A DNA stretch of 64,000 nt from contig CAJNDS010002079.1 of NCBI GenBank assembly GCA_905221605.1, forward strand, positions 1,786,001 through 1,850,000, read 5' to 3'. Source of the DNA: Symbiodinium natans (lineage: Eukaryota > Sar > Dinophyceae > Suessiales > Symbiodiniaceae). This document shows, in pieces, positions 39,762 through 50,477 of the stretch. Numbering within the stretch: the first letter of the stretch is position 1; every line of letters starts with the position of its first letter. Below the pieces are notes generated by a model. That model saw only the letters and a program-made list of their open reading frames with translations, was not told where the DNA came from and made no database searches. The position numbers and the translations under genes are program-made.

Positions 39762-39886
39762 CTTTAAGATTCCTGGAGCCCAAGGCCCTCGGGGCCTCAA
39801 GCCTTACTGCGTAAGCCCTTAACCCAAAACACAAACCCTCAAAAAAAAATCATCCGAAAAAAAACTTGTTATTATAGAGGGTAGCC
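39762..39886 (+). repeat. 125-bp direct repeat, left copy
   Basis: CTTTAAGATTCCTGGAGCCC through AACTTGTTATTATAGAGGGT, matching 40031-40156 at roughly 85-90 percent. An A9 run lies inside. The 144-bp spacer is not repeated. Confidence 0.85.
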
Positions 39887-40030
39887 AGACAAACTTACTA
39901 AAAACAGTCTGACCGGCCCGTGGGCTACCTATCACAAAATTTGTTTGGGGCCTCGTTTCGTAATGAATTTCCATTAGGATTTACATGGGATTGGCCGGGC
40001 TTAGATTTCTGGATTCTCCGCGCTCTGGCT

Positions 40031-40156
40031 CTTTAAGGTTCCTGGAGCCCAAGCCCTCAGGGCTTCAAGCCTTACTGCGAAAGCTCTTAACCCAAAGCAC
40101 AAACCCTTAAACAAAAAAAAAACGTCCGGAAAAAACTTGTGATAATAGCGGGTACC
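40031..40156 (+). repeat. 125-bp direct repeat, right copy
   Basis: CTTTAAGGTTCCTGGAGCCC through AACTTGTGATAATAGCGGGT. A third short piece, CGAAACTTGTGATTATAGACC (40188-40208), follows and then a CCCTAAA array begins after 25 bp. Confidence 0.85.
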
Positions 40157-40233
40157 CTGAACAAACTCGGTTCGCTGAATAAATTTTCGAAACTTGTGAT
40201 TATAGACCCTCCTTATACTAAAAGCAGTCCAAC

Positions 40234-40366
40234 ATTAAACCCTAAACCCTAAACCCTAAACCCTAAACCCTAAACCCTAAACCCTAAACCCTAAACCCTA
40301 AACCCTAAACCCTAAACCCTAAACCCTAAACCCTAAACCCTAAACCCTAGCCCTAAACCCTAAAGC
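40234..40366 (-). repeat. CCCTAAA interstitial array
   Basis: About nineteen units, nearly perfect. Confidence 0.97.
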
Positions 40367-40439
40367 ACCTGAGACCCAAGGCTCGAGGCCGAGCTGCGAG
40401 TCAGACTCCTGGAGCAGTTGATTAGGGGGTCTAGGGCTT

Positions 40440-40580
40440 GGGGGTGTTTAGGGTTTAGGGTTTAGGGTTAGGGTTTAGGATATGGGGTTTAGGGCTTAGG
40501 GGTAGTGTTAGCAAGGTTTGTGGACCTAAACCCTAAGCCCTAAAACCTAAACCGTACACCCTAAACCCTAACCCTAAACC
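40440..40580. repeat. short TTTAGGG then CCCTAAA patches
   Basis: TTTAGGG 40445-40500; CCCTAAG/CCCTAAA 40528-40580, separated by about 28 bp. Confidence 0.7.
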
Positions 40581-42029
40581 CAAAGTGACATGTATATTGA
40601 AGCCTTAGTGACATTGGTGGGCAATTGTCATTTCTTGAGACTTAGGGTTTAGGGCTCTAGGGTTTGTGACACAGGGTTTACGGCCTTCGGGATTGGGGGG
40701 CCTACTGGGGGTTTGGATAGATTGAACTTTGCATTTCTTAATATGAAGGAGTTCTCTGGGTGGGTATGTAGAACTCCGGTTCACAACACATTGCTTGACT
40801 TGTGAATGCCTGGACTTGAGATGCTGAATCCTAAACCTTAAACCCAACAGCTCCCTAAGGAGGTGAAGCTTTCTTGGACACCGGAGGGTTCAGGGAAATT
40901 CCTTAATATGGTCCCTTATCTAAAGTATGTAGTACTGGGCTTTTTGGGGTTTAGGGCTTAGGTTTGAAATATAATCGAGGCTGACTGGTCCGTAAATTGT
41001 TTAGGGTTTTAGGGTTCAGGGTTTAGGTCCTACCGCAGGGGTAGTACCGCAAGTGCCCTCAAAACCCTAAACCCTAAACCCTAAAACTGTTTTGTGCACC
41101 TCTTGAGGTTTTGGGTTTCTTTGGGCAGTGGGATGCCGGGTTTCGGCCTTGGGGTTAGTGTGGATGAGCGGTTGAACTCCAAATGTCTATATACAGAACC
41201 CAGCCTTTGGGCATGCCAATAAGCGATCGAAAAGGACTACCAAAACAAGAGTGTAGCTTTTGGGGTTTAGGGTTCAGGGTTTAGGGTTTAGGGTTTAGGG
41301 TTTAGGGTTCTGGGATGATGAGCTTTGCAGGGACATGCAAGCGCCAAATCAGCAGCGCACGAAAGCCAAAGAGTTCCGAAAAAGCCCCAAGCTTAGAAAG
41401 CCCATGAGCCCCCCAACTGAGGTTTAGGGCTTAGGGGCCTTAGTCCCGAAGCCTCCGAAACCCTTCAAACACCTCAACTCTTACTTCGGGAGAGCAGTCC
41501 TGACACCCTAAGCTACCATGTTGGGGGTTTTAAGGGTTTAGGGTTTAGGGTTTAGGGTTTAGGGTTTAGGGTTTAGGGTTTAGGGGGGGTGTTGGGCCTC
41601 GGGGTTTAGGGCCTTAGACCCTCAACCCCAGGCTCTCGCACGAACCTTCGACCAATGGCTGGGCCGCTGAACAGTTCTTTCCTGTAGGGCCTTTTTTGGG
41701 GCCATGGGATGGGCCAGAGGCTTCCGAGGTTTAGGGTTTCGGGCGAACTAAGGAGGTGTGTAGAATTTTGGGGGGCAAGCCTGCCCGGAAAAAACAAACA
41801 TCCTGATCCACGCCTTCAGAACCCAAAATGGAATAGGGACTCAGGCTTCAAGGGCTCAGGACATAGGGGTGTAGGGTTTTGGGTCTGAGGCTCCAAACCT
41901 TACAGGGTTTAGGCTTGTTTAGGGTTTAGGGTTTACGGATTCCAAAACTCATGCACCAAGCTGATTTGTCCAGGCCGGCTACCCAGTCAAGAGCCCGCGG
42001 AGGCCGGAAGCTCACCCTTAACCCTTAAC
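40581..42029. other. mixed island with small patches
   Basis: TTTAGGG arrays at 41264-41310 (six units) and 41527-41587 (eight units), CCCTAAA at 41063-41085. Frames of 63 and 80 codons are unrecognised. Confidence 0.45.
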
Positions 42030-42135
42030 TAGGGATGTTCCCCCTTATACTAACAGTCTTTACGAGGTATTATAGTACCCCCTACTAGAATCCCTATCCT
42101 ATTAAGGACTGTTAGAAAAAAAGGTGAACATCCCA
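42030..42135. mobile_element. family B foldback element (copy 5)
   Basis: TAGGGATGTTCCCCCTTATAC to AAAGGTGAACATCCCA. The internal arms AACAGTCTTTACG and TTAAGGACTGTTAG are intact, but an A7 run replaces part of the right arm. Confidence 0.85.
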
Positions 42136-42291
42136 GCCTTAACCCTTAGCTGTGAACCCTTAACCCTTACCTGGGAAGCTCTTTTGACTTAGGAAATCTA
42201 CGTAGTACCCCCCCCCCCCCGAAACCTTGTCATAATCCCCATCGCCCAACTTACTAATCCTACATACAGAAGGCGTCTTCGAGCCTTTGTG

Positions 42292-42364
42292 TCTAAGGGT
42301 AGCTACATGGTCGCAACATGAAAGGGTTCTGAAGAATGTGCCCTTGGGTGTGATAGGGTATACC
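42292..42364. mobile_element. family K fragment (copy 1)
   Basis: TCTAAGGGTAGCTACATGGT and GGTTCTGAAGAATGTGCCC then GATAGGGTATACCC match 59632-59790 and, inverted, 52008-52110. Confidence 0.55.
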
Positions 42365-44049
42365 CTAAACATCCCTAAACTCTAAACTTTACTAAGCCCT
42401 CAAACCTGGAAACCCTAAACCCTAAACGGACCCAAAAACCCATGCGGCCTCTGCGGCAATCAGCGAAGGGTGCTGCGGAGATCGGCACGGAGTACGGGGC
42501 TTTGGGGTTTAGGGTCCCAGGTTTAAGCTTGTACTGGGGTTGATTTGGAGGAACTCATAGCAACTCAAGTTTCTACAGGGCCCCCACCCCGGTTTGTGGC
42601 TTTAAGCATAAGAATCATAGTAGGAACTGTCTCCTTCGGGAACGTCGTAGAATTCGCTACAACTTCGACTACGAAGCAACTGAGGGAGTAGCCTAAGCCT
42701 AGAACCTGAAGTCATCCCTAAACCCTAAACCCGAAACCCTCAACCCTAAACCCTCAACCCTAAACCCTAAACCCAAGCCACTGAACCTCGAACAGGCAGG
42801 ATGGGCTCAAGGGCTTTTCGGTTCAGGTACAGGATGAAAGTTCGGCCCACGACCCAAAGTCATGAGTTTACAAGACCCTCAGGGTTCAGGGGTTTGGGGT
42901 TTAGGGTACACGGAACATCTGCGCTGGAGAGGTGTGCGGATCTGCCTCAACGTGGCTCTCAAAGCAACGTGCCGGTCCCCCCCCTGCGGGGGTTAGGGGT
43001 GAGGGGTTAGTGTTTCGGGCTTAGGGCTTGGGGACTAGGCCTCGAAATAGGGATTTAGGGTTTTCTGGTTGAGGTTTAGGGTTAAGGGTTTAGGGTTTAG
43101 AGTGTAGCGTCTAGAGTTGTTTTCAACGCTGGGGTGTTGGTACGCCAAGCATTACCCTTCGATCGGCCCTAAACCACAAAGCCTCAAAGGCGATGAGGTT
43201 CAGGATTTCGTTTTGGGGTTGCAGTCTTCGGATTTCGTATTTCCCTAGGCTCCCTTTAGGGGTTGGGTTTAGGGTAAACCGAACCTGCAGTTCTCGTGCT
43301 TCGGTGTTGGCTCTTACGCACTCCCACGAGTTCAAGAGAATGCATCTAAATAGGGTTCCGTGTACCTCAATCTTGTAGGGTTTAGGGTTCAGGGGTTTAG
43401 GGTTGCAGGGTTCTAGGGTTTGTGGTTTAGAGGTCCATGTGCCCTTAAAGTACATACTTAGCCGTCCCCCTGAGAGAAAAAAAAAAGGCACGTGGTACCT
43501 ACTTTCGGGCTCGTTTCCCTGGGGCAGTGATATGAGCCTTTTCCGCAAGATCCATTTTGGGGTTTAGGCCTTTAGAGAGTTGAGGGTTTAGCTTAGGGTT
43601 TGGGATTTAGGGTTTAGGATGTAGGGTCATGAACGACTGTGGGCCCAAGTATCGTGGATTCTTTTGGTTTTGTTCAACATGTCCTGTTTCAAACCGCATC
43701 AGCATCTTCATGGAGAGAACTGAGACGCCCAAAACCACCAAAACACTAAACAGCTATCCTAAGACCTAGGCCCAAAGCCAAACACCCCAAATCCCAAACC
43801 CCCCCACCCGAAATCAGCCCCAACACCCACCCCAACATCCTAAATTCCGACGGCCCCAAGCCCTAAACCCTGCTCACTGCTCACCAAACGTCCTAAACCC
43901 CAATCCCGATAAGACCTAAAGCCTGACAAAGCCCGAAAACCCTGGTCCCTTGACCCGACAGAGCCCTAAACCCCTGAAACCCTAAACCCTAAGCCCGAAA
44001 CCCTGCACAGCCTGAACCTAAAAGCCTAAACCCTAACCCTAACCCTTGT
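42365..44049. other. mixed island
   Basis: About 1.7 kb with only small patches (CCCTAAA 42715-42775; TTTAGGG 43060-43100, 43377-43430, 43560-43630). The 141-codon minus frame (43123-43548), the longest in this stretch, has no recognisable domain and contains PKPLNPKP telomere-derived text. Confidence 0.4.
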
Positions 44050-44126
44050 ATAACCCTAAACCCTAAACCCTAAACCCTAAACCCTGAACCCTGAACCCTG
44101 AACCCTAAACCCTAAACCCTACACCG
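44050..44126 (-). repeat. CCCTAAA array with CCCTGAA block
   Basis: Eleven units, three consecutive CCCTGAA in the middle. Confidence 0.9.
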
Positions 44127-44212
44127 ACAAGCCTTGAGCTGCAAGAGGACCTCCGCGTCCCGCGCTACGTGTTTCTCCCGCTCTCGCCCAGCGAGGCCTG
44201 GACACACCGGTG

Positions 44213-44290
44213 CAGGGTGTAGGGTTTAGGGTTTAGGGTTTAGGGTTCAGGGTTTAGGGTTTATGTTTTAGGGTTTAGGGTTTAGGACTC
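44213..44290 (+). repeat. TTTAGGG interstitial array
   Basis: About eleven units. Confidence 0.9.
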
Positions 44291-44669
44291 AAAGTTTTGT
44301 ATCCGTTGGCATTTGGTTTGGGTTTAGAGTGCAGTCTGCGTTTTGAGCTTCAGGTTTAGAGACGTGTGTTTCTAAGGGTTATAGGGTGCAAGGGTTCAGG
44401 CTGCTTCTAAGCCATAAACCCTAAGCGCGAAACCCTAAACCCCAACCCAAAAACTCTTCTCAGAGTGCCAGCACATTGCTCAGAGGATAGATGCCAAACT
44501 CGAAAAGCACCCCACACCAGTCATCCTAAAGCATAGTACTTAAAAAGGCCCAAAGCCTGACCGCAAACCCTACAAAGCCCTCTACCCCCCAAGCAGGTGT
44601 TGAGAGCCCTCCAGCAGCCCAGCGTCGATCTGCAGCAGGACCGCATTGCTCGTTGCTAGACTTCTAATT

Positions 44670-44787
44670 CCCTAAGGCGCCATATGTGCCTTTTTAGTAC
44701 ATAATTCGGCCTAAAGCTACCATGTGTGAACCCGCTAAGACCCAACGTTGTACTGTTTTTCGGTACTTGTACATGTGACCCTGAGGG
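44670..44787. mobile_element. family D element, diverged
   Basis: CCCTAAGGCGCCATATGTGCC at the left, GGCCTAAAGCTACCATGTG in the centre, GTACTTGTACATGTGACCCTGAGGG at the right. Order and length match the reference at 32463. Confidence 0.65.
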
Positions 44788-44869
44788 ATTGCGGGCTTGG
44801 GGGTTTAGGGTTTTGGGCACAGGCAAACGTCAAGCAGCACGTGATGTAGCTTGCCGGTCCCTGATATGC

Positions 44870-44995
44870 GTAAATGAATACATATACACCTACACACACA
44901 TATATCTATGTACACACACACACATATATACATATATATATATACATTCATACATATTTATATACACAAACATACATGCATACATATATAAACTT
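44870..44995. repeat. TA/CA microsatellite
   Basis: ACACACATATATC, ACACACACACACATATATAC and CATACATGCATACATATAT runs. The 92- and 65-codon frames across it (Y/T/H/I-rich) are artefacts. Confidence 0.9.
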
Positions 44996-45105
44996 GGGCC
45001 TTAGAGCATTCCCGTGTAGTAACTTTAGTCTAAGGTTCGTGTGGAGAGGAGAAGATCTGCCTCTCGCTTGACCGACATAGCGTGGCGGTTGCACTTGGCG
45101 AGGCG

Positions 45106-45217
45106 TGGGTTTTAGGGTTTGACCCTAAAACCTAAACACTGAACCCTATCATAGTTTAGGGTTTAGGGTTTAGGGTTTAGGGTTTAGGGTTTAGCGTTTA
45201 GGGTTTAGGGTTTAGGG
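45106..45217. repeat. head-to-head junction followed by TTTAGGG array
   Basis: TTTTAGGGTTTGACCCTAAAACC (45110-45132) switches strand. After about 25 bp ten TTTAGGG units follow (45152-45217). Confidence 0.7.
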
Positions 45218-45355
45218 ACCCTACTCCCTCGGCTTTCACATGGGATCTCTACTCAGCTACACTTCTGGACGCAAGGCCTATTCTTGTAAGTCATTGCCAG
45301 TAAGTTGCTGCAACCCAGGGCCCCCGCCCCACCCCAAAAAAGGGCGAAACAAAAG

Positions 45356-45425
45356 AAGGGTTTAGGGTTTAGGGTTCAGGGTTCAGGGTTTAGGGTTTAG
45401 GGTTTAGAGTTAGGGTTGAGGGCGG
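45356..45425 (+). repeat. TTTAGGG array
   Basis: About ten units with TTCAGGG pair. Confidence 0.9.
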
Positions 45426-45870
45426 GGCGACTTGCATCGAGGGCGCGCGACGCACGGGATATTTTCAGAGTAGCTTACTGAGCTGAGTGTAGTTCACTCT
45501 ACGCCTGGCCACCCGAAACCCTAGGTCCCGTTCAGGGTTTGGGGCTTCGGGTTTAGGGTTAAGGGTTTAGGGCCTCAACCTCAAAATTCTATATTCCCAA
45601 ACGCCTGGATGAATGTCCTGATGCCATTTGCCAAAGCCGCTTTGGCCCAGAAGGATCATGTTAAGTACGGTTTTTGCTTACTCCCACTATAGGGCTTAGG
45701 GTTTAGGGTTTGGGGTTTGAAGTTTAGGGTTTAGGGTTTAGGGTTTACTCCCTAAGGCTCCCTAAGCTTGCCTGAGGCTCCCTAGGTACCTAGCCCGCAT
45801 GAACCCCCTTCCTTAAGAACCCTATAGTGCCATATCGGAGAGACCAACCCAAAAACCCTAAACCAAAGAA
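45426..45870. other. mixed island
   Basis: TTTAGGG patch at 45690-45748. CTCCCTAAGGCTCCCTAAGC-type triplication at 45748-45790. Confidence 0.5.
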
Positions 45871-45959
45871 CGCCCCAGCCCCCCTCCCCAAAAAAATAAA
45901 TTAAAAAATCAATATATATATATATAGTTATATACAAATCCGTAAGCCCAAGATCCCCA

Positions 45960-45995
<36 letters not shown>
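45871..45995. repeat. poly(C), TA run and A-rich tract
   Basis: CCCCTCCCCAAAAAAATAAATT, a (TA)7 run near 45912-45925 and about 29 consecutive C at 45964-45992. Confidence 0.9.
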
Positions 45996-46636
45996 CAAAA
46001 ACAAACAACTCCCCAAGAGCCCCGAAACCCCGAAGCCCCAGACCCCCCAAAAAGAACCAAACCCAAGAACAGACAAACGCCAAAATCCCAAACCCCAAAC
46101 TCAAAAAGACAACGAAGCCAAAAACATACCCAAACCGAAACGGGAAAACTTCAACCTGAATACCCCAAACCCCTGTAGAATCCCCACTCCTCCACCCTCA
46201 AGCCCCAAAAGCCCCAACCTCAAGAATCCGAAGCCCGAAAACTTCCCAAGCCCAACTTTGCAGTCCCTCCCTTGAGGCCCTGGAGCTGGGTGATGGGATC
46301 AGCGACACTCAGGCAATGTCAGCATTACAGGCTCCCGTACTTGCTTCCTGGGTTTAGGTTAAGGATGTTTAGGAGTTTTAGGCTTCGGGTTTCGTGTGGT
46401 AGGGTTTGGTACGGCTTACGGCTTAAGGAGCCTGGACTAGGCAAAGAAGCCATGTATGGCCTCAAGCAAATGCCCAAACTCTAGGGTCTATAGGGTTCAG
46501 GATTTAGGGTTTAGAATGTAATAGTATAGGGTTTAGAGTTTAGGGCTTAGGGTTCAAGGCGTCCCATCATCTTTCAAGGTTCCCTCTTGTATCAGCTTTC
46601 CCCTGGCCCCCGTTTGACGAACAAAACCCTAAGCCC
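45996..46636. other. A/C-rich island, then mixed
   Basis: 45996-46260 is C/A-rich with CCCCAAA words; the rest is unrecognised. A 70-codon + frame (46272-46484) has no known domain. Confidence 0.4.
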
Positions 46637-46771
46637 TACTTGGAGGTTCTTGGTACGCAGGAACCCAATTCTACTTGTACTTATAACCCAAAGCCAGGGT
46701 ACTTAAGGGGCTAAGACTGCGGGTTATGACTACACTTCTAGTTGGGTTATAAGTACCCTGAACCTCCAAGC
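46637..46771. mobile_element. family A foldback element (copy 13)
   Basis: TACTTGGAGGTTCTTGGTACG to AAGTACCCTGAACCTCCAAG with TTGGGTTATAAGTACC intact. Full length; reference for the right arm. Confidence 0.88.
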
Positions 46772-46804
46772 ATACTCGAGAACCATTTCAGGCGTGTAGG
46801 CTTA

Positions 46805-46852
46805 GCCCGAAACCCTAAACCCTAAACCCTAAACCCTAAACCCTAAACCCTC
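46805..46852 (-). repeat. CCCTAAA array
   Basis: Six units. Confidence 0.9.
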
Positions 46853-46905
46853 AACGCAAAGAGACTCGGGTCAAGAGGTTTCCGTGTGGAGAGCTGAGGG
46901 TTTGC

Positions 46906-46995
46906 AGGGTCGTCGCGTTTAGGGTTTTAGGGTTTAGGGTTTAGGGTTTAGGGTTTAGGGTTTAGGGTTTAGGGTTTAGGGTTTAGGGGGTCGTC
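46906..46995 (+). repeat. TTTAGGG array between two GGTCGTCGCGTT words
   Basis: Ten units. The array is preceded by GGGTCGTCGCGTTTAGGG and followed by TAGGGGGTCGTCGCGTTACC, so the 11-bp GGTCGTCGCGTT is directly repeated on both sides. Confidence 0.9.
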
Positions 46996-47117
46996 GCGTT
47001 ACCCGTGTTTGTTTCTTTCGTTCGTCCCCCCTGGAGCCAACAGCCCCTGTAATGGTTGTGGCTTGGGGGGTTGATGTTATTCCTACATGCTAAGACGCTG
47101 ATCCTTAAACACCTCCT

Positions 47118-47150
47118 TACTTGAAGGTTCATGGCCAGTAATGTTCTTCC
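47118..47150. mobile_element. family A left-tip fragment (copy 14)
   Basis: TACTTGAAGGTTCATGGCCAG only. The element ends within about 30 bp and CCCTAAAA-like text follows. Confidence 0.45.
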
Positions 47151-47621
47151 AGGTAGAGCCAAAACCCTAAAACCCAAAACCCCACCCTCCGAAACCTGAA
47201 ACCCCCTAAAGCCTTCACACCTCAAGCCAAAACTCTAGAACCATAAAACCCTACGTCCTGACACCCTGAAACCCCAAAAACCCTGAGACCTCAACCCCAA
47301 ACCTTGAACCCTAGACCCGAAAACCGCCTAAACCCAAAAACCGTTAGACCCCACATTGAGAACCCAGTACCTGCCTTTTTGCTAGGTCATTATGTGTAAG
47401 CTCCTTATGGAGTTCTCAGACAACCCTAAAACCCCAAACATCCGCCAAAACCAAAAACCCAAAACCCTAAACCCTAAACCCTAAATAACCCTAAACCCTA
47501 AATAACCCTAAAAACTGATAAACCCTAAACCTTGAACCAGAACTCCCAGGCCCCTTACTTGGAAGCCCTTCTGACTTAGCAAGCAGGGTTGGTAAGATAG
47601 GTCTACGGGGATTATAATGGG
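47151..47621. other. C/A-rich degenerate telomeric island
   Basis: Loose CCCTAAA, CCCCAAA and AAACCCAAAA words; a duplicated CCCTAAATAA at 47475-47510. Confidence 0.55.
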
Positions 47622-47723
47622 GTTGAGGGTTTAGGGTTTAGGGTTACCCTAAACCCTAAACCCTAAACCCTGAAACCCTGAAACCCTGAAACCCTAAGCC
47701 CTAAAACCCTAAAACCCTAAACT
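47622..47723. repeat. clear head-to-head telomeric junction
   Basis: TTGAGGG and two TTTAGGG units read through GGGTTACCCTAAACCC (47641-47656) into four CCCTAAA, then CCCTGAAA and CCCTAAAA units. The strand switch takes three bases. Confidence 0.85.
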
Positions 47724-48379
47724 ACGAAGTTAAACGAGCTTCTCAGTACAGCCTCAGCTCCGCAACAGGCCCGGCTCTTTGAGCCCACTCCGCTTGACGA
47801 GCCGGAGCCCGCCCCTGACGTAGGCGTCGCGATGCTCACGTGGGGGTGGGCGTTTCTGGGTTCAGGGTTTAGGGTTTTGGGTTTTGGGTTTTGGGGTTTG
47901 GGGTTTGGGGTTTAGGGTTTAGGGTTCAGGGTTTAGAGGGTTGAGGGTTGAGGGTTGAGTTTTTTCGGGTTTCCCGGCTGCAGGCTTTTGCGGTTTGAGG
48001 GTTCTTGGTGTGGAGAGGAGTTTCGGGGGCTTAGGGTTTGCTGATGTGATCACGTATTGTGTTGAGGGTTTTGGGTTTTGGGTTTAGGATTTAGGGCAAG
48101 TTTCACAGTTCAGGGCCATGTTTTGTTTCACGGTTCAAGGCTGAGGTTTTGAGCTTAGAGTTAGGGTTTTCAGTGTCTCGGCTGGTGGTGTCTTGGAGTT
48201 CTTTGTTGCAACCGAGAGAGTTGTTTTGCGGTCTGTTTGTTTCCCATGTGGCGTGTCGTCGTGTGCAGCGTGGGTGTCTGCTATTTTGTAGGTGTCTCGC
48301 ACCGCCCTCAGCAGCAGATGGCGGCATGTGACGCCAGCCGGCCTTTTCTTAGGTTTCCCTGCCTGCCTGCCTCTGCCTC
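47724..48379. other. mixed island
   Basis: TTTTGGG/TTGAGGG patch at 47860-47965. Opposed frames of 60-99 codons at 48103-48536 are unrecognised. Confidence 0.45.
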
Positions 48380-48475
48380 CCACTCTCTCTCTCTCTCTCT
48401 TGCTTTCTCTCCCTCTGTCTCTGTCTATCTGTTACTCTTTACCTCCCTCTCTCTCTTTCTCTGTCTCTTTGTTGC
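48380..48475. repeat. CT microsatellite
   Basis: CTCTCTCTCTCTCT and CCTCTGTCTCTGTCT runs. Confidence 0.9.
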
Positions 48476-48964
48476 AAAAACTCAATTTGAAAAAGCCTGC
48501 GCCGCAGCCTTTCATTGCCTTTCATCGAGAACATAAGGAAAACGACATGGTCCCTTAGCTTTCTTTTTGAAGGGTTTGAAGCGCGCGACCCAAGATTTCT
48601 AGAAGGTTTCTCAGGGGCAGTAGACAAGGCTTTGCAAAACTCAAGGCCCATACTAACCCCCGGGCAACTACCCTCCCAGAGAAAGGTGGAGGGCAGTTGA
48701 TGCATGTAGCCGAGTATTCTGGTGAATGCGTGAATGCGTACCCTGAACCCTGGAGGGGGTTTAGGGGTTTAGTTAAGGGTTTGGGGTTGAGGGTTTAGGG
48801 TTTAGGGCTAGGGTTTAGGGCTCAGGGTAGCGGATGCCGTGAAATTTGCTGACCGAGGGGAAGGAACCCACCATTCCCCAGTCGGAGCGCAGTGTGCGAA
48901 GCTCGGCTTCGGTCCAGGTACGTCCATCATGCTGCCTCCTGAGCCGAGGTCGGCCAAGGGACTT
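48476..48964. other. mixed island
   Basis: TTTAGGG patch at 48755-48825. Otherwise unrecognised. Confidence 0.4.
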
Positions 48965-49070
48965 TTGGGGTTTAGGGTTTAGGGGTTTAGGGTTTAGGGG
49001 TTTAGGGGTTTAGGGGTTTAGGGGTTTAGGGTCAAGGGTTTCGGGTTTTAGGGTTTAGGGTTTACGGGTC
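48965..49070 (+). repeat. TTTAGGG/TTTAGGGG array
   Basis: Alternating 7-mers and five 8-mers (TTTAGGGG), then degenerate. Confidence 0.9.
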
Positions 49071-49459
49071 AGGGGAGGGCTGAGGTCTTTACCAACAGTT
49101 GAGAGCTTAGCGTTTTGGGATGTTCGTTGAACAAAATTCGGCCGCAGGTCGCGAAGACGAATCGAAACCCCATCCACAATCGTGCCGGGCTTCGATGTGG
49201 AATGTGCCGGATAGTTTTATCGGCCCTATAACCCGAAGCCCTAAACCCTAAATCCGAAACCCCCTTTACAACCGCAGCATGATGCGAGTCGTGTCTTGAT
49301 TTTGGCACTCCCGCGAGCCTCTAAACTCTAAACCCTAAACCCTAAGCCCGAAACCCTAGTTTAAACCCTACATGGAGCTTATAGCCCCGCCAGGAGCCCG
49401 CCCGAGGATGATGCGATTGATTTGTCGGCATCCTTTCAAAGTGACCCGGGTGCACTGGT
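49071..49459. other. mixed island
   Basis: CCCTAAA patch at 49320-49362. A 79-codon minus frame (49069-49308) is unrecognised. Confidence 0.4.
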
Positions 49460-49600
49460 GATGGGTTTAGGGGTTTAGGGGTTTAGGGGTCTAGGGGTTT
49501 AGGGGTTTAGGGGTTTAGGGGTTTAGGGGTTTAGGGGTTTAGGGGTTTAGGGGTTTAGGGCTTAGGGCTTAGGGCTTACGGTTTAGGGTTTAGGGTTTAG
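49460..49600 (+). repeat. TTTAGGGG (8-mer) array
   Basis: About twelve 8-mers (49462-49560), then three GCTTAGG and three TTTAGGG. Confidence 0.95.
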
Positions 49601-50285
49601 TGAATTGGGCCCCAAAAACTAAACCCCAAAGCTTAAACCCTCAACGCCAGGCCAGAATCAGGGAAGCCGGTGGTTGAGGGGCTCGGCCCCCTGAGCCCTG
49701 AACCCTGAACCCTAAACCCTCTTCGCTCGCTTTTTCTACTATTTGCTTAACAACCCCCCCCCCCCCCCCAAAAAAATGGAATAAGTTGAATACAATCCTT
49801 ACAAGGGCAATATAGAGATAATTGGTGTGTGTTTTTGGTGGGCTCTTCAGCAAATAGTAGTTTTGTGTTAGCTTTCCTTGCCCCATGAAACAAATGAGGG
49901 TGCCCTGCCTGCTCCTCGGTGTAAATCCGAAACAGAAAGGTTCCTTCGATGTTTGATACAAGGGTTTAGGGTTTAGGGTTTAGGGTTTGGGGTTTAGAGC
50001 TCTCGGAAGAAGTTCCCCTAAGCCCTCAGCCTAATCCCTACGCCCCAAGCCTCCAACCGACCCCAAACCCCTATAACCCCTAATCGCAAACCCTAGACCC
50101 TAAACCACCCTAAACCCTAAACCCTGTAAACCCCCAAACCCTCAACCCCCAAACCTTACCCTAAACCCCCAAGCTCTAAACCCTAATCCCTGAACTCCCA
50201 AAATCTCAGCTCTTTTGACGCAGGAAGTCTACTTAGAATCCCCATATCCCGCCTTCCCAACCCTACTTCCTAAGTCAACAGGACT
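49601..50285. other. mixed island
   Basis: CCCTGAA patch at 49696-49720, C16-A7 at 49755-49777, TTTAGGG 49960-49998, loose CCCTAAA text 50030-50200. The 106-codon minus frame (49641-49961) is unrecognised. Confidence 0.45.
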
Positions 50286-50380
50286 TCCAAGTAGCCCTAA
50301 ACCCACACCCTAAACCCTAAACCCTAAACCCTAAACCCTAAACCCTAAACCCTAAACTCCTAAACCCTAAACCCTAATTC
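50286..50380 (-). repeat. CCCTAAA array
   Basis: About twelve units, one CTCCTAAA. Confidence 0.9.
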
Positions 50381-50477
50381 CAAGTAAACTCCCAGTCCCT
50401 ACTCCCCAGGTGCTCACTCCGTGGGTTCTCCCCTCCGGCTGCCGCCTCCGTGGCCCATCCGAGGCACTCTGCAGGTT

